Shown piece by piece: positions 41,067 through 49,914 of a stretch of DNA of 64,000 nt. Source of the stretch: Nocardioides sp. SR21 (lineage in GTDB: Bacteria > Actinomycetota > Actinomycetes > Propionibacteriales > Nocardioidaceae); the NCBI RefSeq assembly GCF_022761125.1, contig NZ_JAKWJR010000001.1, positions 592,190 to 656,189 of the forward strand. Direction: 5' to 3'. The translations under genes and the position numbers were made by a program. Numbering within the stretch: the stretch's first letter is position 1; each line of letters begins with the position of its first letter. The notes beneath the pieces are model-generated. The model saw nothing but the letters and a program-made list of their open reading frames with translations, was not told the origin of the DNA and ran no database searches.

Positions 41067-41765
41067 TTAGTTGATGACGCCGGCGAGGACGAAGATCGGG
41101 ACGAGGGAGAAGCCGCCCGCGACCAGCACGGCGAGGATCCAGCCGAGGGTCTTGGCGTTGCGGCGGGACTTGGCGTTGTTGGTGAGACCGAGGGTCTGCG
41201 CGGCGCTCCAGGTGCCGTGGTGCAGGTGCATGCCCAGCGCGAACATCGCGGCCAGGTAGATGAGCGTCATCCACCAGACCTCGAAGGTGTCGACCAGCAG
41301 GTTGTACGGGTCGTTGGTCTCGCCGCCCTGGATGTTGACCTTGCCGATCGTGAAGTTGGCGAGGTGCCAGACCAGGAACAGCAGGATGGTCACGCCGCCC
41401 CAGCGCATCCAGCGCGAGGAGAACGACGACGCCAGGTTCTTCTTCATCACGTACTGCGTGCTGCGCGCGGACCGGGCCCGGCGCCACAGCGCGGCCGCGG
41501 AGTACACGTGCACGACCAGCGCGACGATCAGCCCAATGCGCATCAGCCACAGCAGGTTCCCGTGCGGCAGCATCGGCTGGCCGATGGTGCGCAGGTGGTG
41601 GGCGTACTCGTTGTAGGCGTCGTGGCCCGAGAAGGCCTTGAGGTTGCCGTACATGTGCGCGAGCACGTACAGGATGAAGATGATGCCGCTGGCGGCCATC
41701 AGAATTTTCAGGGTGATCGTCGAGCGGGAAGCTCGGCCCCCCTTGACCAGGGTCGTCGTTGCCAC
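41067..41765 (-). CDS. sdhC: Succinate dehydrogenase cytochrome b subunit (type B complex)
   Basis: A 232-residue membrane anchor with five membrane segments that carries heme and passes electrons to menaquinone. Conserved histidines are in LAHMYGNLKAF, VVHVYSAAALW, VWHLANFTIG and GMHLHHGTWSAAQTLGL, enough for the heme ligands of the Bacillus/Wolinella type. It starts the sdhCAB operon, with its start 53 bp from the end of the glycosyltransferase gene. Confidence 0.9.
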   Translation of the reverse strand: MATTTLVKGGRASRSTITLKILMAASGIIFILYVLAHMYGNLKAFSGHDAYNEYAHHLRTIGQPMLPHGNLLWLMRIGLIVALVVHVYSAAALWRRARSARSTQYVMKKNLASSFSSRWMRWGGVTILLFLVWHLANFTIGKVNIQGGETNDPYNLLVDTFEVWWMTLIYLAAMFALGMHLHHGTWSAAQTLGLTNNAKSRRNAKTLGWILAVLVAGGFSLVPIFVLAGVIN

Positions 41766-41818
41766 AAGGGGCCACGCTACCCCTCGAAGTCGGCGCGGTC
41801 CGCCGCGGGGAGTGTGAC

Positions 41819-42826
41819 TTACGCCTTGTTACTGACGGGTCGCAACCGGCCGATGAGGCCTCGGTAGTGTCGCTCGACGAGCTCGTCCGCGGCGCCGCGC
41901 CAGGTCCGGGTCGAGAGCTCGCGGGCGCGGGCGCCGAGCAGGGCGCGGGTGCGGTCCGCCGCGATCGCCGCGACAGCTCTGGCGAGCGCCTGCTCGTCGC
42001 CGGGGTCGTAGAAGAGGCCGGTCTCGAGGGGGCGTACGACGTCCAGCGCGCCTCCCGCCCGCGGCGCGACGACCGGTACGCCGCTGGCGCCGGCCTCACG
42101 CAGCGCGTGGCAGCAGGTCTCCTGCTCGCCGGGGTGGACGAGCACGTCGAGGGCGGGCAGCACGGCGGCCAGGTCGCCGGTGCCCAGGGCCCCGGTGAAC
42201 CTCGCCCCGGGGAGGTGCGCCTGGAGCCAGCCGCGCTGCGGGCCGTCGCCGATCACGACCGGCCTGATGCCCGGCACCTCGTTCAGTGCGAGGAGGCGGC
42301 GTGCGCCGTGGTGCTTGCGGAGGGCGCCGACGTACCCGACGACGACCCGCGAGCCGGACTTCGACCAGCGGTCGTGCAGCCAGTCGTCACGCAGCGCGGG
42401 GGTGAACGCCGCCGTGTCGACGCCGGGCGCCCAGAGCTGCCGGTCACCGCCGAGCATCCACGTCGAGGTGACGAGCATCCGGTCGGCTGAGACGCCCGAG
42501 AGCGTCGGGGACTGCTCGACGGCCAGTGTCGGCACGCCGAGACGGCCGGCGTGCTTGAGGGCCTTGCGCCCGACGGTCCCCGGTGAGGTCGCGTGCACGA
42601 GGTCCGGGCGGAAGGTGTCGATCGCCTCGCGCACCTGCGAGCCGGGCTTGTCGAGCGGCCGCACGCGGGCGATCCGGCAGCCGCGGTACGTCGTCAGACC
42701 GGGGCCGGGCGCGATGACCAGCACCTGGTGCCCGAGGTCGACGAGCCGGTCGAGGACGGCCTTGACGGTCGTCGTGGTGCCGTCGACCGCGGGGAAGAAC
42801 GTCTCGGTCACCAGGGCGATCCGCAT
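41819..42826 (-). CDS. Glycosyltransferase family 4 (MgtA/PimB-like)
   Basis: A 335-residue GT-B fold transferase. The N-terminal half starts MRIALVTETFFPAVDGTTTTV, with PDLVHATSPGTVG; the C-terminal donor domain has VGYVGALRKHHG, VVIGDGPQR, and the E-x7-E region LVHPGEQETCCHALREAGASGVPVVAP. Alpha-mannosyl or glucosyl transfer to lipids or glycans is typical of close relatives. The segment between the two domains is shorter than in many family members, with no break in the frame. It is a separate unit from the neighbouring sdh genes. Confidence 0.87.
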   Translation of the reverse strand: MRIALVTETFFPAVDGTTTTVKAVLDRLVDLGHQVLVIAPGPGLTTYRGCRIARVRPLDKPGSQVREAIDTFRPDLVHATSPGTVGRKALKHAGRLGVPTLAVEQSPTLSGVSADRMLVTSTWMLGGDRQLWAPGVDTAAFTPALRDDWLHDRWSKSGSRVVVGYVGALRKHHGARRLLALNEVPGIRPVVIGDGPQRGWLQAHLPGARFTGALGTGDLAAVLPALDVLVHPGEQETCCHALREAGASGVPVVAPRAGGALDVVRPLETGLFYDPGDEQALARAVAAIAADRTRALLGARARELSTRTWRGAADELVERHYRGLIGRLRPVSNKA

Positions 42827-42918
42827 GCCGTCACGGTCGCCCGCCGCCGTGTCCGGACGGGTGCGTCCGGGTGGACGTCGGGTGAACCTGCTCGGTGAAA
42901 CACGTTCTGGATTTCCGG

Positions 42919-42934
42919 TGTGGCCTCTTTCACA
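42919..42934. promoter_or_regulatory. Crp/Fnr-like operator candidate before the second sdh operon
   Basis: TGTGGCCTCTTTCACA fits the Crp-family pattern TGTGA-N6-TCACA with one mismatch in the left half. It lies 65 bp before the ATG of the Sdh1 membrane subunit, a usual place for an activator or repressor. Actinobacterial Crp/GlxR proteins control respiration genes; assigning it here is inference. Confidence 0.45.
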
Positions 42935-42999
42935 TCCGGGGCCGTTTGTGCAGACTCACGTACGACTCGCTCTGGAGAGACCGGACCTGCGGAGGATCG

Positions 43000-43815
43000 A
43001 TGGCGTCAACGGACACACGTGGCTCGACCGGAGTGAACGGGCCCACGCGAGCCCGGATCGGCGTCAAGACACTGCGGTCGGACCGCTGGTGGCTGATGCC
43101 GGCCGTGACGTTCACCGTCTTCGTCGCCTTCATCATCTACTCGACGTGGCGGGCGTTCTCGGGCGAGAACTACTTCGTCGAGCCGTACCTCTCGCCGTTC
43201 TACTCGCCCTGCCTGAGCAACGAGTGCGTGCCCGGCTCGTCGGACTTCGGGCAGCCGTTCGGCGGGTTCCCGCTCTCGCCGGCGCTGCTGATCCTGATCT
43301 TCCCGCTCGGCTTCCGGCTGACGTGCTACTACTACCGCAAGGCCTACTACCGGGCGTTCTGGCTCTCGCCCCCGGCCTGCGCCGTCGCCGAGCCGCACGG
43401 CAAGTACACCGGCGAGACCCGGTTCCCGCTGCTCGCGCAGAACGTCCACCGCTGGTTCTGGTACGCCGCGGTCGTGGTCGCCTGTGTCCTCACCTACGAC
43501 GTGTTCCTGGCGTTCGGGCCCGCCGAAGGTGAGTCCGACGGGATCCACATGGGCCTCGGCACGCTGATCATGCTGGTCAACGTCGTCTTCATCTGGCTCT
43601 ACACGCTCGGCTGCCACTCCTGCCGGCACATCATGGGCGGCCGGCTGCGGCACTTCTCCAAGCACCCGGTCCGCTACCGGCTCTGGGGCTGGGTCTCCAA
43701 GCTCAACGGCCAGCACGCCCGGTGGGCGTGGTACTCCCTGTTCTCCGTCGCGTTGACCGACTTCTACATCTACCTGCTCGCCACGGGCGCCATCGACGAC
43801 GTGAGGTTCTTCTAG
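43000..43815 (+). CDS. Membrane anchor subunit of an Sdh1-type succinate dehydrogenase
   Basis: A 271-residue protein with five membrane segments (about 32-52, 92-112, 150-172, 185-205, 233-255). It is not like the other sdhC. The motif CHSCRH at 205-210 and the segment LTCYYYRKAYYR with downstream PPACAVAEPHG offer Cys and His ligands. In mycobacterial Sdh1 the membrane subunit carries a membrane-embedded Rieske-type [2Fe-2S] centre; by order and motif this gene is the equivalent. GGAGGATCG precedes the ATG. It overlaps the flavoprotein start by 1 bp (TAGTG). Confidence 0.82.
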   Translation: MASTDTRGSTGVNGPTRARIGVKTLRSDRWWLMPAVTFTVFVAFIIYSTWRAFSGENYFVEPYLSPFYSPCLSNECVPGSSDFGQPFGGFPLSPALLILIFPLGFRLTCYYYRKAYYRAFWLSPPACAVAEPHGKYTGETRFPLLAQNVHRWFWYAAVVVACVLTYDVFLAFGPAEGESDGIHMGLGTLIMLVNVVFIWLYTLGCHSCRHIMGGRLRHFSKHPVRYRLWGWVSKLNGQHARWAWYSLFSVALTDFYIYLLATGAIDDVRFF

Positions 43816-45659
43816 TGGATACGACTCGGCACCCCATGACCGGGAACGAGATGTCCGGCTCCAGCGAGGGCGGCATGGAGCGCCACGAGTACGACGTGGT
43901 CGTGGTCGGCGCCGGCGGTGCCGGCCTGCGGGCCGCGATCGCCGCGCACGAGGCCGGCGCCCGCACCGCGGTGGTCTGCAAGTCGCTGCTCGGCAAGGCG
44001 CACACCGTGATGGCCGAGGGCGGCATCGCCGCGGCGATGGGCAACCGCTGGCCCGAGGACAACTGGGAGGTGCACTTCCGCGACACCATGCGTGGCGGGA
44101 AGATGCTCAACAACTGGCGGATGGCCCAGCTGCACGCCCAGGAGGCGCCCGAGCGGGTGCAGGAGCTCGAGGACTGGGGCGCGCTGTTCGACCGCACCGA
44201 CGACGGGCTGATCTCGCAGCGCGACTTCGGCGGCCACAAGTACGCCCGGCTCGCCCACGTCGGCGACCGCACCGGCCTGGAGATGATCCGCACGCTCCAG
44301 CAGCGCACCGTGCAGCTCGGCATCGACGTGTTCATGGAGTGCACGGTCACCGACCTGATGAAGGACGGCGACCGCATCTCCGGCGCGTTCGGCTACTGGC
44401 GCGAGAGCGGCCGGTTCATCCTCTTCGACGCCCCGACGGTGATCCTCGCGACCGGCGGCATCGGCAAGTCCTTCAAGGTCACCTCGAACTCGTGGGAGTA
44501 CACCGGTGACGGCCACGCGCTCGCGATGCGGGCCGGGGCCAGCCTGATCAACATGGAGTTCGTGCAGTTCCACCCGACCGGCATGGTCTGGCCGCCGTCG
44601 GTGAAGGGGCTGCTGGTCACGGAGTCGGTGCGCGGCGACGGCGGCATCCTCAAGAACTCCGAGGGCAAGCGCTTCATGTTCGACTACATCCCGGAGTTCT
44701 TCAAGGCAGAGACGGCCGACACGATCGAGGAGGCCGACCGGTGGTACGACGACAAGAAGAACAACCGCCGCCCCCCTGAGCTGCTGCCCCGCGACGAGGT
44801 CGCCCGGGCGATCAACTCCGAGATCAAGGCCGGCCGCGGGACACCCCACGGCGGGATCTACCTCGACATCGCGTCCCGCCGTACGCCGGAGTTCATCCGC
44901 AAGCGGCTGCCGTCGATGTACCACCAGTTCAAGGAGCTGGCCGACGTCGACATCACCGCCGAACCGATGGAGATCGGGCCGACCTGCCACTATGTGATGG
45001 GTGGCGTCGAGGTCGACGCCGACACCCAGGAGAGCGCGGTCACCGGGCTGTACGCCGTGGGCGAGTGCTCGGGCGGCATGCACGGGTCGAACCGGCTCGG
45101 CGGCAACTCGCTGGGTGACCTCCTGGTGTTCGGCAAGCGAGCCGGCGAGGCGGCGGCGGCGTACTCCGCCGGGCTGGCCGCGCGGCCCGCGGTCGCGGAG
45201 GCGGACGTGAAGGCGGCGCAGGCCAGCGCGCTGGCGCCGTTCGAGGTCGAGGGCGGGGAGAACCCGTACACGATCCAGTCCGACCTCCAGCAGTCGATGA
45301 ACGACCTGGTCGGCATCATCCGCGTCGCGTCCGAGCTCGAGGCCTCCCTCGCGGAGATCGAGGCGTTCAAGGAGCGCGCGAAGTCGATGAAGGTCGAGGG
45401 GCACCGGCAGTACAACCCGGGCTGGCACCTGGCGATCGACCTGCGCAACATGCTGATCGTCAGCGAGTGCATCGCGAAGGCTGCGCTGGCGCGTCAGGAG
45501 TCGCGTGGCGGCCACACCCGCGACGACTTCCCCGGCCCGAACGCCGAGTGGGGCACGAAGAACCTGGTGGTGAACCTGAACGCCGCGGGCACCGGCGTGG
45601 ACCTGCACGAGAAGCCGCTCCCGGTCATGCCGGACGAGCTCAAGAAGTACTTCGACTGA
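43815..45659 (+). CDS. sdhA: Succinate dehydrogenase flavoprotein (Sdh1 type)
   Basis: A 614-residue FAD-linked flavoprotein. Dinucleotide site DVVVVGAGGAGLRAAIAAHE near 28-47, FAD-linking histidine in KAHTVMAEGGIAAAMGN, substrate loop QFHPTGMVWPP and active-site arginine region TESVRGDGGILKN and GGNSLGDLLVFGKRAG. It differs from the sdhA at 39024 and belongs with the membrane gene before it. GTG 43815 overlaps the previous stop; ATG 43836 or 43851 is possible, because homology begins only near ERHEYDVV. Confidence 0.92.
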   Translation: MDTTRHPMTGNEMSGSSEGGMERHEYDVVVVGAGGAGLRAAIAAHEAGARTAVVCKSLLGKAHTVMAEGGIAAAMGNRWPEDNWEVHFRDTMRGGKMLNNWRMAQLHAQEAPERVQELEDWGALFDRTDDGLISQRDFGGHKYARLAHVGDRTGLEMIRTLQQRTVQLGIDVFMECTVTDLMKDGDRISGAFGYWRESGRFILFDAPTVILATGGIGKSFKVTSNSWEYTGDGHALAMRAGASLINMEFVQFHPTGMVWPPSVKGLLVTESVRGDGGILKNSEGKRFMFDYIPEFFKAETADTIEEADRWYDDKKNNRRPPELLPRDEVARAINSEIKAGRGTPHGGIYLDIASRRTPEFIRKRLPSMYHQFKELADVDITAEPMEIGPTCHYVMGGVEVDADTQESAVTGLYAVGECSGGMHGSNRLGGNSLGDLLVFGKRAGEAAAAYSAGLAARPAVAEADVKAAQASALAPFEVEGGENPYTIQSDLQQSMNDLVGIIRVASELEASLAEIEAFKERAKSMKVEGHRQYNPGWHLAIDLRNMLIVSECIAKAALARQESRGGHTRDDFPGPNAEWGTKNLVVNLNAAGTGVDLHEKPLPVMPDELKKYFD

Positions 45660-45674
45660 GGGAGAGGCACTGAC

Positions 45675-46451
45675 ATGGGCTACACGCTGAAGATGCGGAT
45701 CTGGCGCGGCGACCAATCGGGCGGCGACCTCGGCGACTACGACGTCGAGGTGTCCGAGGGCGAGGTCGTCCTCGACGCCCTGCACCGGGTCCAGGCGACC
45801 CAGGCCGGCGACCTCGCGATCCGGTGGAACTGCAAGGCCGGCAAGTGCGGCTCCTGCTCCGCCGAGATCAACGGCAAGCCGCGGCTGCTGTGCATGACCC
45901 GGCTGTCCGACTTCGAGCCGACCGAGACGATCACGGTCACCCCGATGCGGACGTTCCCGGTCATCCGCGACCTGGTCACCGACGTGTCGTACAACTACGA
46001 GAAGGCCAAGGAGCTGCCGTACGCCGAGCTCGGCCCGCGCGACGCCGACGGCAAGCGCCGGATGGCGCAGATCGACGTCGAGCGCGGCCAGGAGTTCCGC
46101 AAGTGCATCGAGTGCTTCCTGTGCCAGAACACCTGCCACGTCGTCCGTGACCACGAGGACAACAAGCCGGCGTTCGCGGGCCCGCGGTTCTTCCTGCGGT
46201 ACGCCGAGCTCGACATGCACCCGCTCGACACCCACGACCGCCGGGCGCTCGCCCAGGGCGCGGCCGGGCTCGGGATGTGCAACATCACCAAGTGCTGCAC
46301 GGAGGTCTGCCCGGAGGGCATCAAGATCACCGACAACGCGATCATCCCGATGAAGGAGCGCGTGGTCGACCGCAAGTACGACCCGCTGGTGTGGCTCGGC
46401 AACAAGATCGGCCTCCGCAACAAGGACAACGACGGCCGGACCGAGGTCTGA
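45675..46451 (+). CDS. sdhB: Succinate dehydrogenase iron-sulfur subunit (Sdh1 type)
   Basis: A 258-residue electron-transfer subunit. The [2Fe-2S] motif is NCKAGKCGSCSAEINGKPRLLC and the two C-terminal cluster motifs are CIECFLCQNTCHVVR and CNITKCCTEVCPEGI. The first C-terminal motif is Cys-x2-Cys-x2-Cys-x3-Cys, as in [4Fe-4S] ferredoxin-like Sdh1 subunits. It follows sdhA by 15 bp and closes the three-gene operon, which ends at a hairpin. Confidence 0.92.
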   Translation: MGYTLKMRIWRGDQSGGDLGDYDVEVSEGEVVLDALHRVQATQAGDLAIRWNCKAGKCGSCSAEINGKPRLLCMTRLSDFEPTETITVTPMRTFPVIRDLVTDVSYNYEKAKELPYAELGPRDADGKRRMAQIDVERGQEFRKCIECFLCQNTCHVVRDHEDNKPAFAGPRFFLRYAELDMHPLDTHDRRALAQGAAGLGMCNITKCCTEVCPEGIKITDNAIIPMKERVVDRKYDPLVWLGNKIGLRNKDNDGRTEV

Positions 46452-46454
46452 GCT

Positions 46455-46480
46455 CGTGGCCCGAGCTCGCTCGGGCCACG
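46455..46480 (+). terminator. Terminator hairpin of the Sdh1 operon
   Basis: CGTGGCCCGAG pairs with CTCGGGCCACG (11 bp, 4-nt loop CTCG), 3 bp after the sdhB stop. There is no U tract. A copy of the dispersed repeat follows at once. Confidence 0.82.
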
Positions 46481-46491
46481 AACAGCGAAGA

Positions 46492-46544
46492 GGTCGAGTA
46501 GCTGCGCGACCGAGGAACGAGGCCGCGACCGGCGTATCGAGACC
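46492..46544. repeat. Single copy of the GGTCGAGTAG/GTATCGAGACC repeat
   Basis: One intact 53-bp forward element (GGTCGAGTAGCTGCG to CGTATCGAGACC) between the Sdh1 operon and the small minus-strand gene, ending 6 bp before that gene's stop. As a solo copy it shows the unit length best. Confidence 0.88.
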
Positions 46545-46550
46545 CAGGTC

Positions 46551-46664
46551 TCAGTTCAACAGCGACACGAACGCGTGGGAGGCGGCGTACGCCGCTATCC
46601 CGACCCCCGCCGCCACGATCGCGGTCACGACCAGCAGGGTCAGCAGCGCCTTCAGGTACCTCAT
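46551..46664 (-). CDS. Possible 37-residue membrane peptide
   Basis: A short frame with ATG and TGA encodes a 37-residue peptide, mostly one membrane segment (LKALLTLLVVTAIVAAGVGI), ending in a small polar tail ASHAFVSLLN. Codon third positions are G/C-biased like real genes here. No strong ribosome binding site precedes it, so it may be spurious. If real, it is convergent with the Sdh1 operon across the repeat. Confidence 0.35.
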   Translation of the reverse strand: MRYLKALLTLLVVTAIVAAGVGIAAYAASHAFVSLLN

Positions 46665-46723
46665 GTCCGTGTGACGCGCGCCGGCCCTGATCGGTTGTCG
46701 GTGGTCGGTGCTTGAGTGGGCTC

Positions 46724-46972
46724 GTGGCGGACCAGGGCGTGAGCGTTGCGGTGGACGAGGCCGGCCCGCACATCCTCGGGCGCAGCCCCGGGGTGGACCG
46801 GTTCCGTGCGCTGCTGCACGAGGAGGCGGCCAAGCTCGCCGCCCTCGGTGACACCAGCCCGCTGGAGGAGCGACTCGCCCGCGCCCTCGGCGTCCTCGCC
46901 GACCGGCAGGCCGCCCTCGACCTGTCCGCGGGCTCGCAGGTCACCTGGTGCGGGTGGACGAGCACCGACTGA
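46724..46972 (+). CDS. Small hypothetical protein
   Basis: An 82-residue acidic helical protein with AKLAALGDTSPLEERLARALGVLADRQ in outline and no known domain. It starts at GTG 46724; TTG 46712 is in frame. Codon use resembles neighbouring genes. No function can be suggested from sequence. Stop at 46970-46972 is followed by 104 bp before the end of ku. Confidence 0.5.
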   Translation: MADQGVSVAVDEAGPHILGRSPGVDRFRALLHEEAAKLAALGDTSPLEERLARALGVLADRQAALDLSAGSQVTWCGWTSTD

Positions 46973-47076
46973 CGGGAGTGCTCGGCGGCCTCCCGGCGCT
47001 CGATCGTCCGTCCCGACCGGCGGCCGTCAAGGGTCCGCCTCGCCGGCTTCGCCGCCCTTGACCGCCTCCGCCCGGA

Positions 47077-47982
47077 TCAGCTCGCCTTCTTGGCCGCCGT
47101 CTTCTTGGTGGTCGACTTCTTCGCGGCGGCCTTCTTGGCCGGGGCCTTCTTCGCCGCCTTCTTGGCGGGCGCCTTCTTCGCGGGCTTCTTCTCCTCGGGC
47201 TCGTCCTCGCCGCGGGCGGTCTTGGCGGCGTCGACGGAGCGCTGGAGCGCGGCGAGGAGGTCGACGACCTCGCCGGAGGTCTTGGTGGAGGTCTCGGTGC
47301 GCTTGACCTCGCCGCCCTCGATCTTCGTCTTGACCAGCGCCTCGACGGCCTCGGCGTAGTCGTCCTCGAACTCGGCGGGGTCGAAGTCGCCGGCGAGGGT
47401 CTCGACGAGCATGTTCGCCATCTTGACCTCCTGCGGCTTGACGTCACCGGCGTCGACGTTGAAGTCGGGGGTGCGGATCTCGTCGGGCCACATCATCGTC
47501 TGCAGCACGATCACGTCGTCCTTCACGCGGAGCACGCCGACGGTGGTGCGCTGGCGCAGCGCGACGGTGACGACGGCCATCCGGTCGGCGTCGAGGAGGG
47601 CCTGGCGGAGCAGGGCGTACGGCTTGGCGCCGGTCTTCTCGGGCTCGAGGTAGTACGACTTCTCGAACAGCATCGGGTCGATCTGCTCCGAGGGCACGAA
47701 CTTCTCGACCGAGATCTCGCGCGACGACGTCGACGGCAGCTCGGCCATGTCGTCGTCGGTGAGGATGACCATCTCGCCGTCCTCGGTCTCGTAGCCCTTG
47801 GCGATGTCGGCGTACGCGACCTCCTCGCCGTCGATCGAGCAGACCCGTTGGTACTTGATCCGGCCGCCGTCCTTGGCGTGCACCTGGCGGAACGAGACGT
47901 CGTGGGACTCGGTCGCGGAGTAGAGCTTCACGGGCACGCTGACCAGCCCGAACGACACGGCGCCCTTCCAGATTGCTCGCAT
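47077..47982 (-). CDS. ku: Ku protein, non-homologous end joining
   Basis: A 301-residue homodimeric ring protein that binds DNA ends and recruits the LigD enzymes. The core runs MRAIWKGAVSFGLVSVPVKLYSATE to about residue 255, with FRQVHAKDGGRIKYQRVC, KGYETEDGEMVILTDDD and QTMMWPDEIR typical of bacterial Ku. A lysine/alanine/proline-rich tail of about 45 residues (PAKKA, KKAAAKKS repeats) is the DNA-sliding extension known from mycobacterial Ku. ATG 47982 is preceded by CATACT at 7 nt, suggesting a leaderless mRNA. Polymerase and ligase partners lie at 51250-53749. Confidence 0.93.
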   Translation of the reverse strand: MRAIWKGAVSFGLVSVPVKLYSATESHDVSFRQVHAKDGGRIKYQRVCSIDGEEVAYADIAKGYETEDGEMVILTDDDMAELPSTSSREISVEKFVPSEQIDPMLFEKSYYLEPEKTGAKPYALLRQALLDADRMAVVTVALRQRTTVGVLRVKDDVIVLQTMMWPDEIRTPDFNVDAGDVKPQEVKMANMLVETLAGDFDPAEFEDDYAEAVEALVKTKIEGGEVKRTETSTKTSGEVVDLLAALQRSVDAAKTARGEDEPEEKKPAKKAPAKKAAKKAPAKKAAAKKSTTKKTAAKKAS

Positions 47983-47987
47983 GGTGC

Positions 47988-48893
47988 TCAGTATGACCGG
48001 CGAGCCGCCCGCCAATCATCGAACGCTTCGCGGGAGGTTCGGGTGGGGGTGTAGCCGAACACCGTCTTGAGGCGGTCGTTCGCGAGCACCGGGCGGTACT
48101 GCAGGAACATCGTCTGCTCCGGCCCGTACGCCGTGAGACCGAGCCGCGACCCGACCGCGAGCGCCGTCCGCAGCAACGGCTCCGGGAGCGTCAGCACCGG
48201 CTTGTCGAGCAGGCCGGCGATCTCGCTGATCGTCAGCGCTCCGTCGCCCGCCACGTTGAACACCCCGGTCACCGAGCCCGTCACGGCCTGCTCGATCACG
48301 GCCACGACGTCGGTGTCCCAGATGAACACGAACGGCGACTCCGAGCCGCGGATCTTCAGCAGCCGCTTCCGCTCGAAGAGCGCGGTGATCTGGTTGTCGA
48401 CCGACTCGCCCAGGATGGTGCCGATCCGCAGCACGACCTGCTCCAGGGACGAGTACGCCGGCAGCATCTCCTCGACCAGCCGCTTGTGGTGGCTGTACGC
48501 GAACACCTCGTTGCCGCGTACCGGCTGGTCCTCGGTGATCCACGCCGGGTTGTCCGGGTGGTAGCCGTACGCCGCCCCGCTCGACGACACCACGACCCGT
48601 CGGACCCCGTGCGCCACGCACGCGTCGAGCACGTTGCGGGTGCCGTCGACGTCCACGGCGTACTCGAGCTCGCGCGTGGAGTCCGGCCCCGGCGTGACGC
48701 TCGAGGCGAGGTGCACGACGACCTCCGGACGCGCCGCACCGATCACCTCGTCGACCTGCGAGCGCGACGTCACGTCCATGACCACCGCGGGCGGGCGCAG
48801 GTCCGCGCTCACGACCTCGTGGCCGGCTGCGGTGAGCCCGGCGACGACCGAGCGCCCGAGGAATCCGCTGCCGCCGGTGACGAGCACTCTCAT
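47988..48893 (-). CDS. NAD-dependent epimerase/dehydratase family protein (SDR)
   Basis: A 301-residue extended short-chain dehydrogenase. N-terminal cofactor motif is VLVTGGSGFLGRSVV, the catalytic residues are Ser in VVVSSSGAAYG and Tyr/Lys in YSHHK near 143-147. Sugar-nucleotide epimerases and dehydratases are typical of this group; the C-terminal region (PEPLLRTALAVGSRLGLT) resembles actinobacterial members whose substrate is unknown. Its end lies 5 bp before the ku start. Confidence 0.85.
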   Translation of the reverse strand: MRVLVTGGSGFLGRSVVAGLTAAGHEVVSADLRPPAVVMDVTSRSQVDEVIGAARPEVVVHLASSVTPGPDSTRELEYAVDVDGTRNVLDACVAHGVRRVVVSSSGAAYGYHPDNPAWITEDQPVRGNEVFAYSHHKRLVEEMLPAYSSLEQVVLRIGTILGESVDNQITALFERKRLLKIRGSESPFVFIWDTDVVAVIEQAVTGSVTGVFNVAGDGALTISEIAGLLDKPVLTLPEPLLRTALAVGSRLGLTAYGPEQTMFLQYRPVLANDRLKTVFGYTPTRTSREAFDDWRAARRSY

Positions 48894-48960
48894 GCGCGTA
48901 CTCGCTTCGCTCCGTGCGCGCCTGAGGCACGTCTCCTGCTGCGTCGGATGGTTCGCTCGC

Positions 48961-49914
48961 TCACGCCGACACCTGCTCCGGCACGTCGGCGGTACGCCGC
49001 TTCCAGAGGCTCGCGACGACGAGGCCCGCGAGGATGTCGTACAGGCCCCACCACGCGGCGACCAGCGCCATCCCGCCGAGGCCGTCGAAGTAGGCGAAGA
49101 CCAGCACCAGCCCGAGGCCGGTGTTGCGGACGCTCACCTCGAACGTCATCGCCTTGCGGCTCCGGCTGGGCAGCCCGGTGCCGCGCGCCACGCCGTACCC
49201 GAGGCCGAGCGCCATCGCGTGCTGGAGGAACACGGCGAGCAGCACGAGGGTGATGTAGTTGGTGAAGATGTCCCAGTTGCCGATGAACGCCAGCACGATG
49301 ATCAGCAGCAGCAGGACGAACGAGATCGGCCCGACGACCTTGTGGGCGCGGTGCGCCACCCGCGGCCAGAGCCGGTTGATGGTGACGCCCGCGAGGAACG
49401 GCAGTCCGATGACCAGCGCGATCTCGAGGAACGTCTTGACCGGGTCCAGGTCGACGTCCTGCAGGAGGTCGTCGCCGGCGGGGGAGAGGCCGGCCCAGAA
49501 CGCGAAGTTGATCGGCAGCATCACGATCGTCAGCAGGTTGCTGATCGCGGTCATCGAGACCGACAGCGCCACGTCGCCGCCGGCGCGGTGGGTCAGGATG
49601 TTCGAGACGTTCCCGGGCGGGCAGCAGGCCACCAGGATCATGCCGAGCGCGATCGAGCCGCGGACGTCGAGCACGATCGTCAGCAGCAGCGTCAGCGCCG
49701 GCAGCAGCAGGAACTGCGCCACGATGCCGACCAGGATCGGGAACGGTCGCCGCAGCACCGCGGTGAAGTCCGTGATCTTGATGTCCAGCGCGATGCCGAA
49801 CAGGATCGTCGCGATCACGATCTTCAGCACCGTGGAGGCACCCGAGCTGAAGTCGATGTTGACGTTGTCGATGTCGGTGACGAGGGTCGCGACCTGAGCG
49901 GTCATCGCGGTCAT
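48961..49914 (-). CDS. Bile acid:sodium symporter family transporter
   Basis: A 317-residue BASS/SBF family membrane protein with nine or ten membrane segments. Family motifs include VACCPPGNVSNILTHRAGGDVALSVSMTAISNLLTIV in outline, which forms one of the sodium-binding repeats, and EVSVRNTGLGLVLVF in the crossing region. Substrates in bacteria are usually organic anions; the actual one is unknown. It overlaps the flavin monooxygenase gene by 4 bp, so they form a unit. Confidence 0.86.
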   Translation of the reverse strand: MTAMTAQVATLVTDIDNVNIDFSSGASTVLKIVIATILFGIALDIKITDFTAVLRRPFPILVGIVAQFLLLPALTLLLTIVLDVRGSIALGMILVACCPPGNVSNILTHRAGGDVALSVSMTAISNLLTIVMLPINFAFWAGLSPAGDDLLQDVDLDPVKTFLEIALVIGLPFLAGVTINRLWPRVAHRAHKVVGPISFVLLLLIIVLAFIGNWDIFTNYITLVLLAVFLQHAMALGLGYGVARGTGLPSRSRKAMTFEVSVRNTGLGLVLVFAYFDGLGGMALVAAWWGLYDILAGLVVASLWKRRTADVPEQVSA

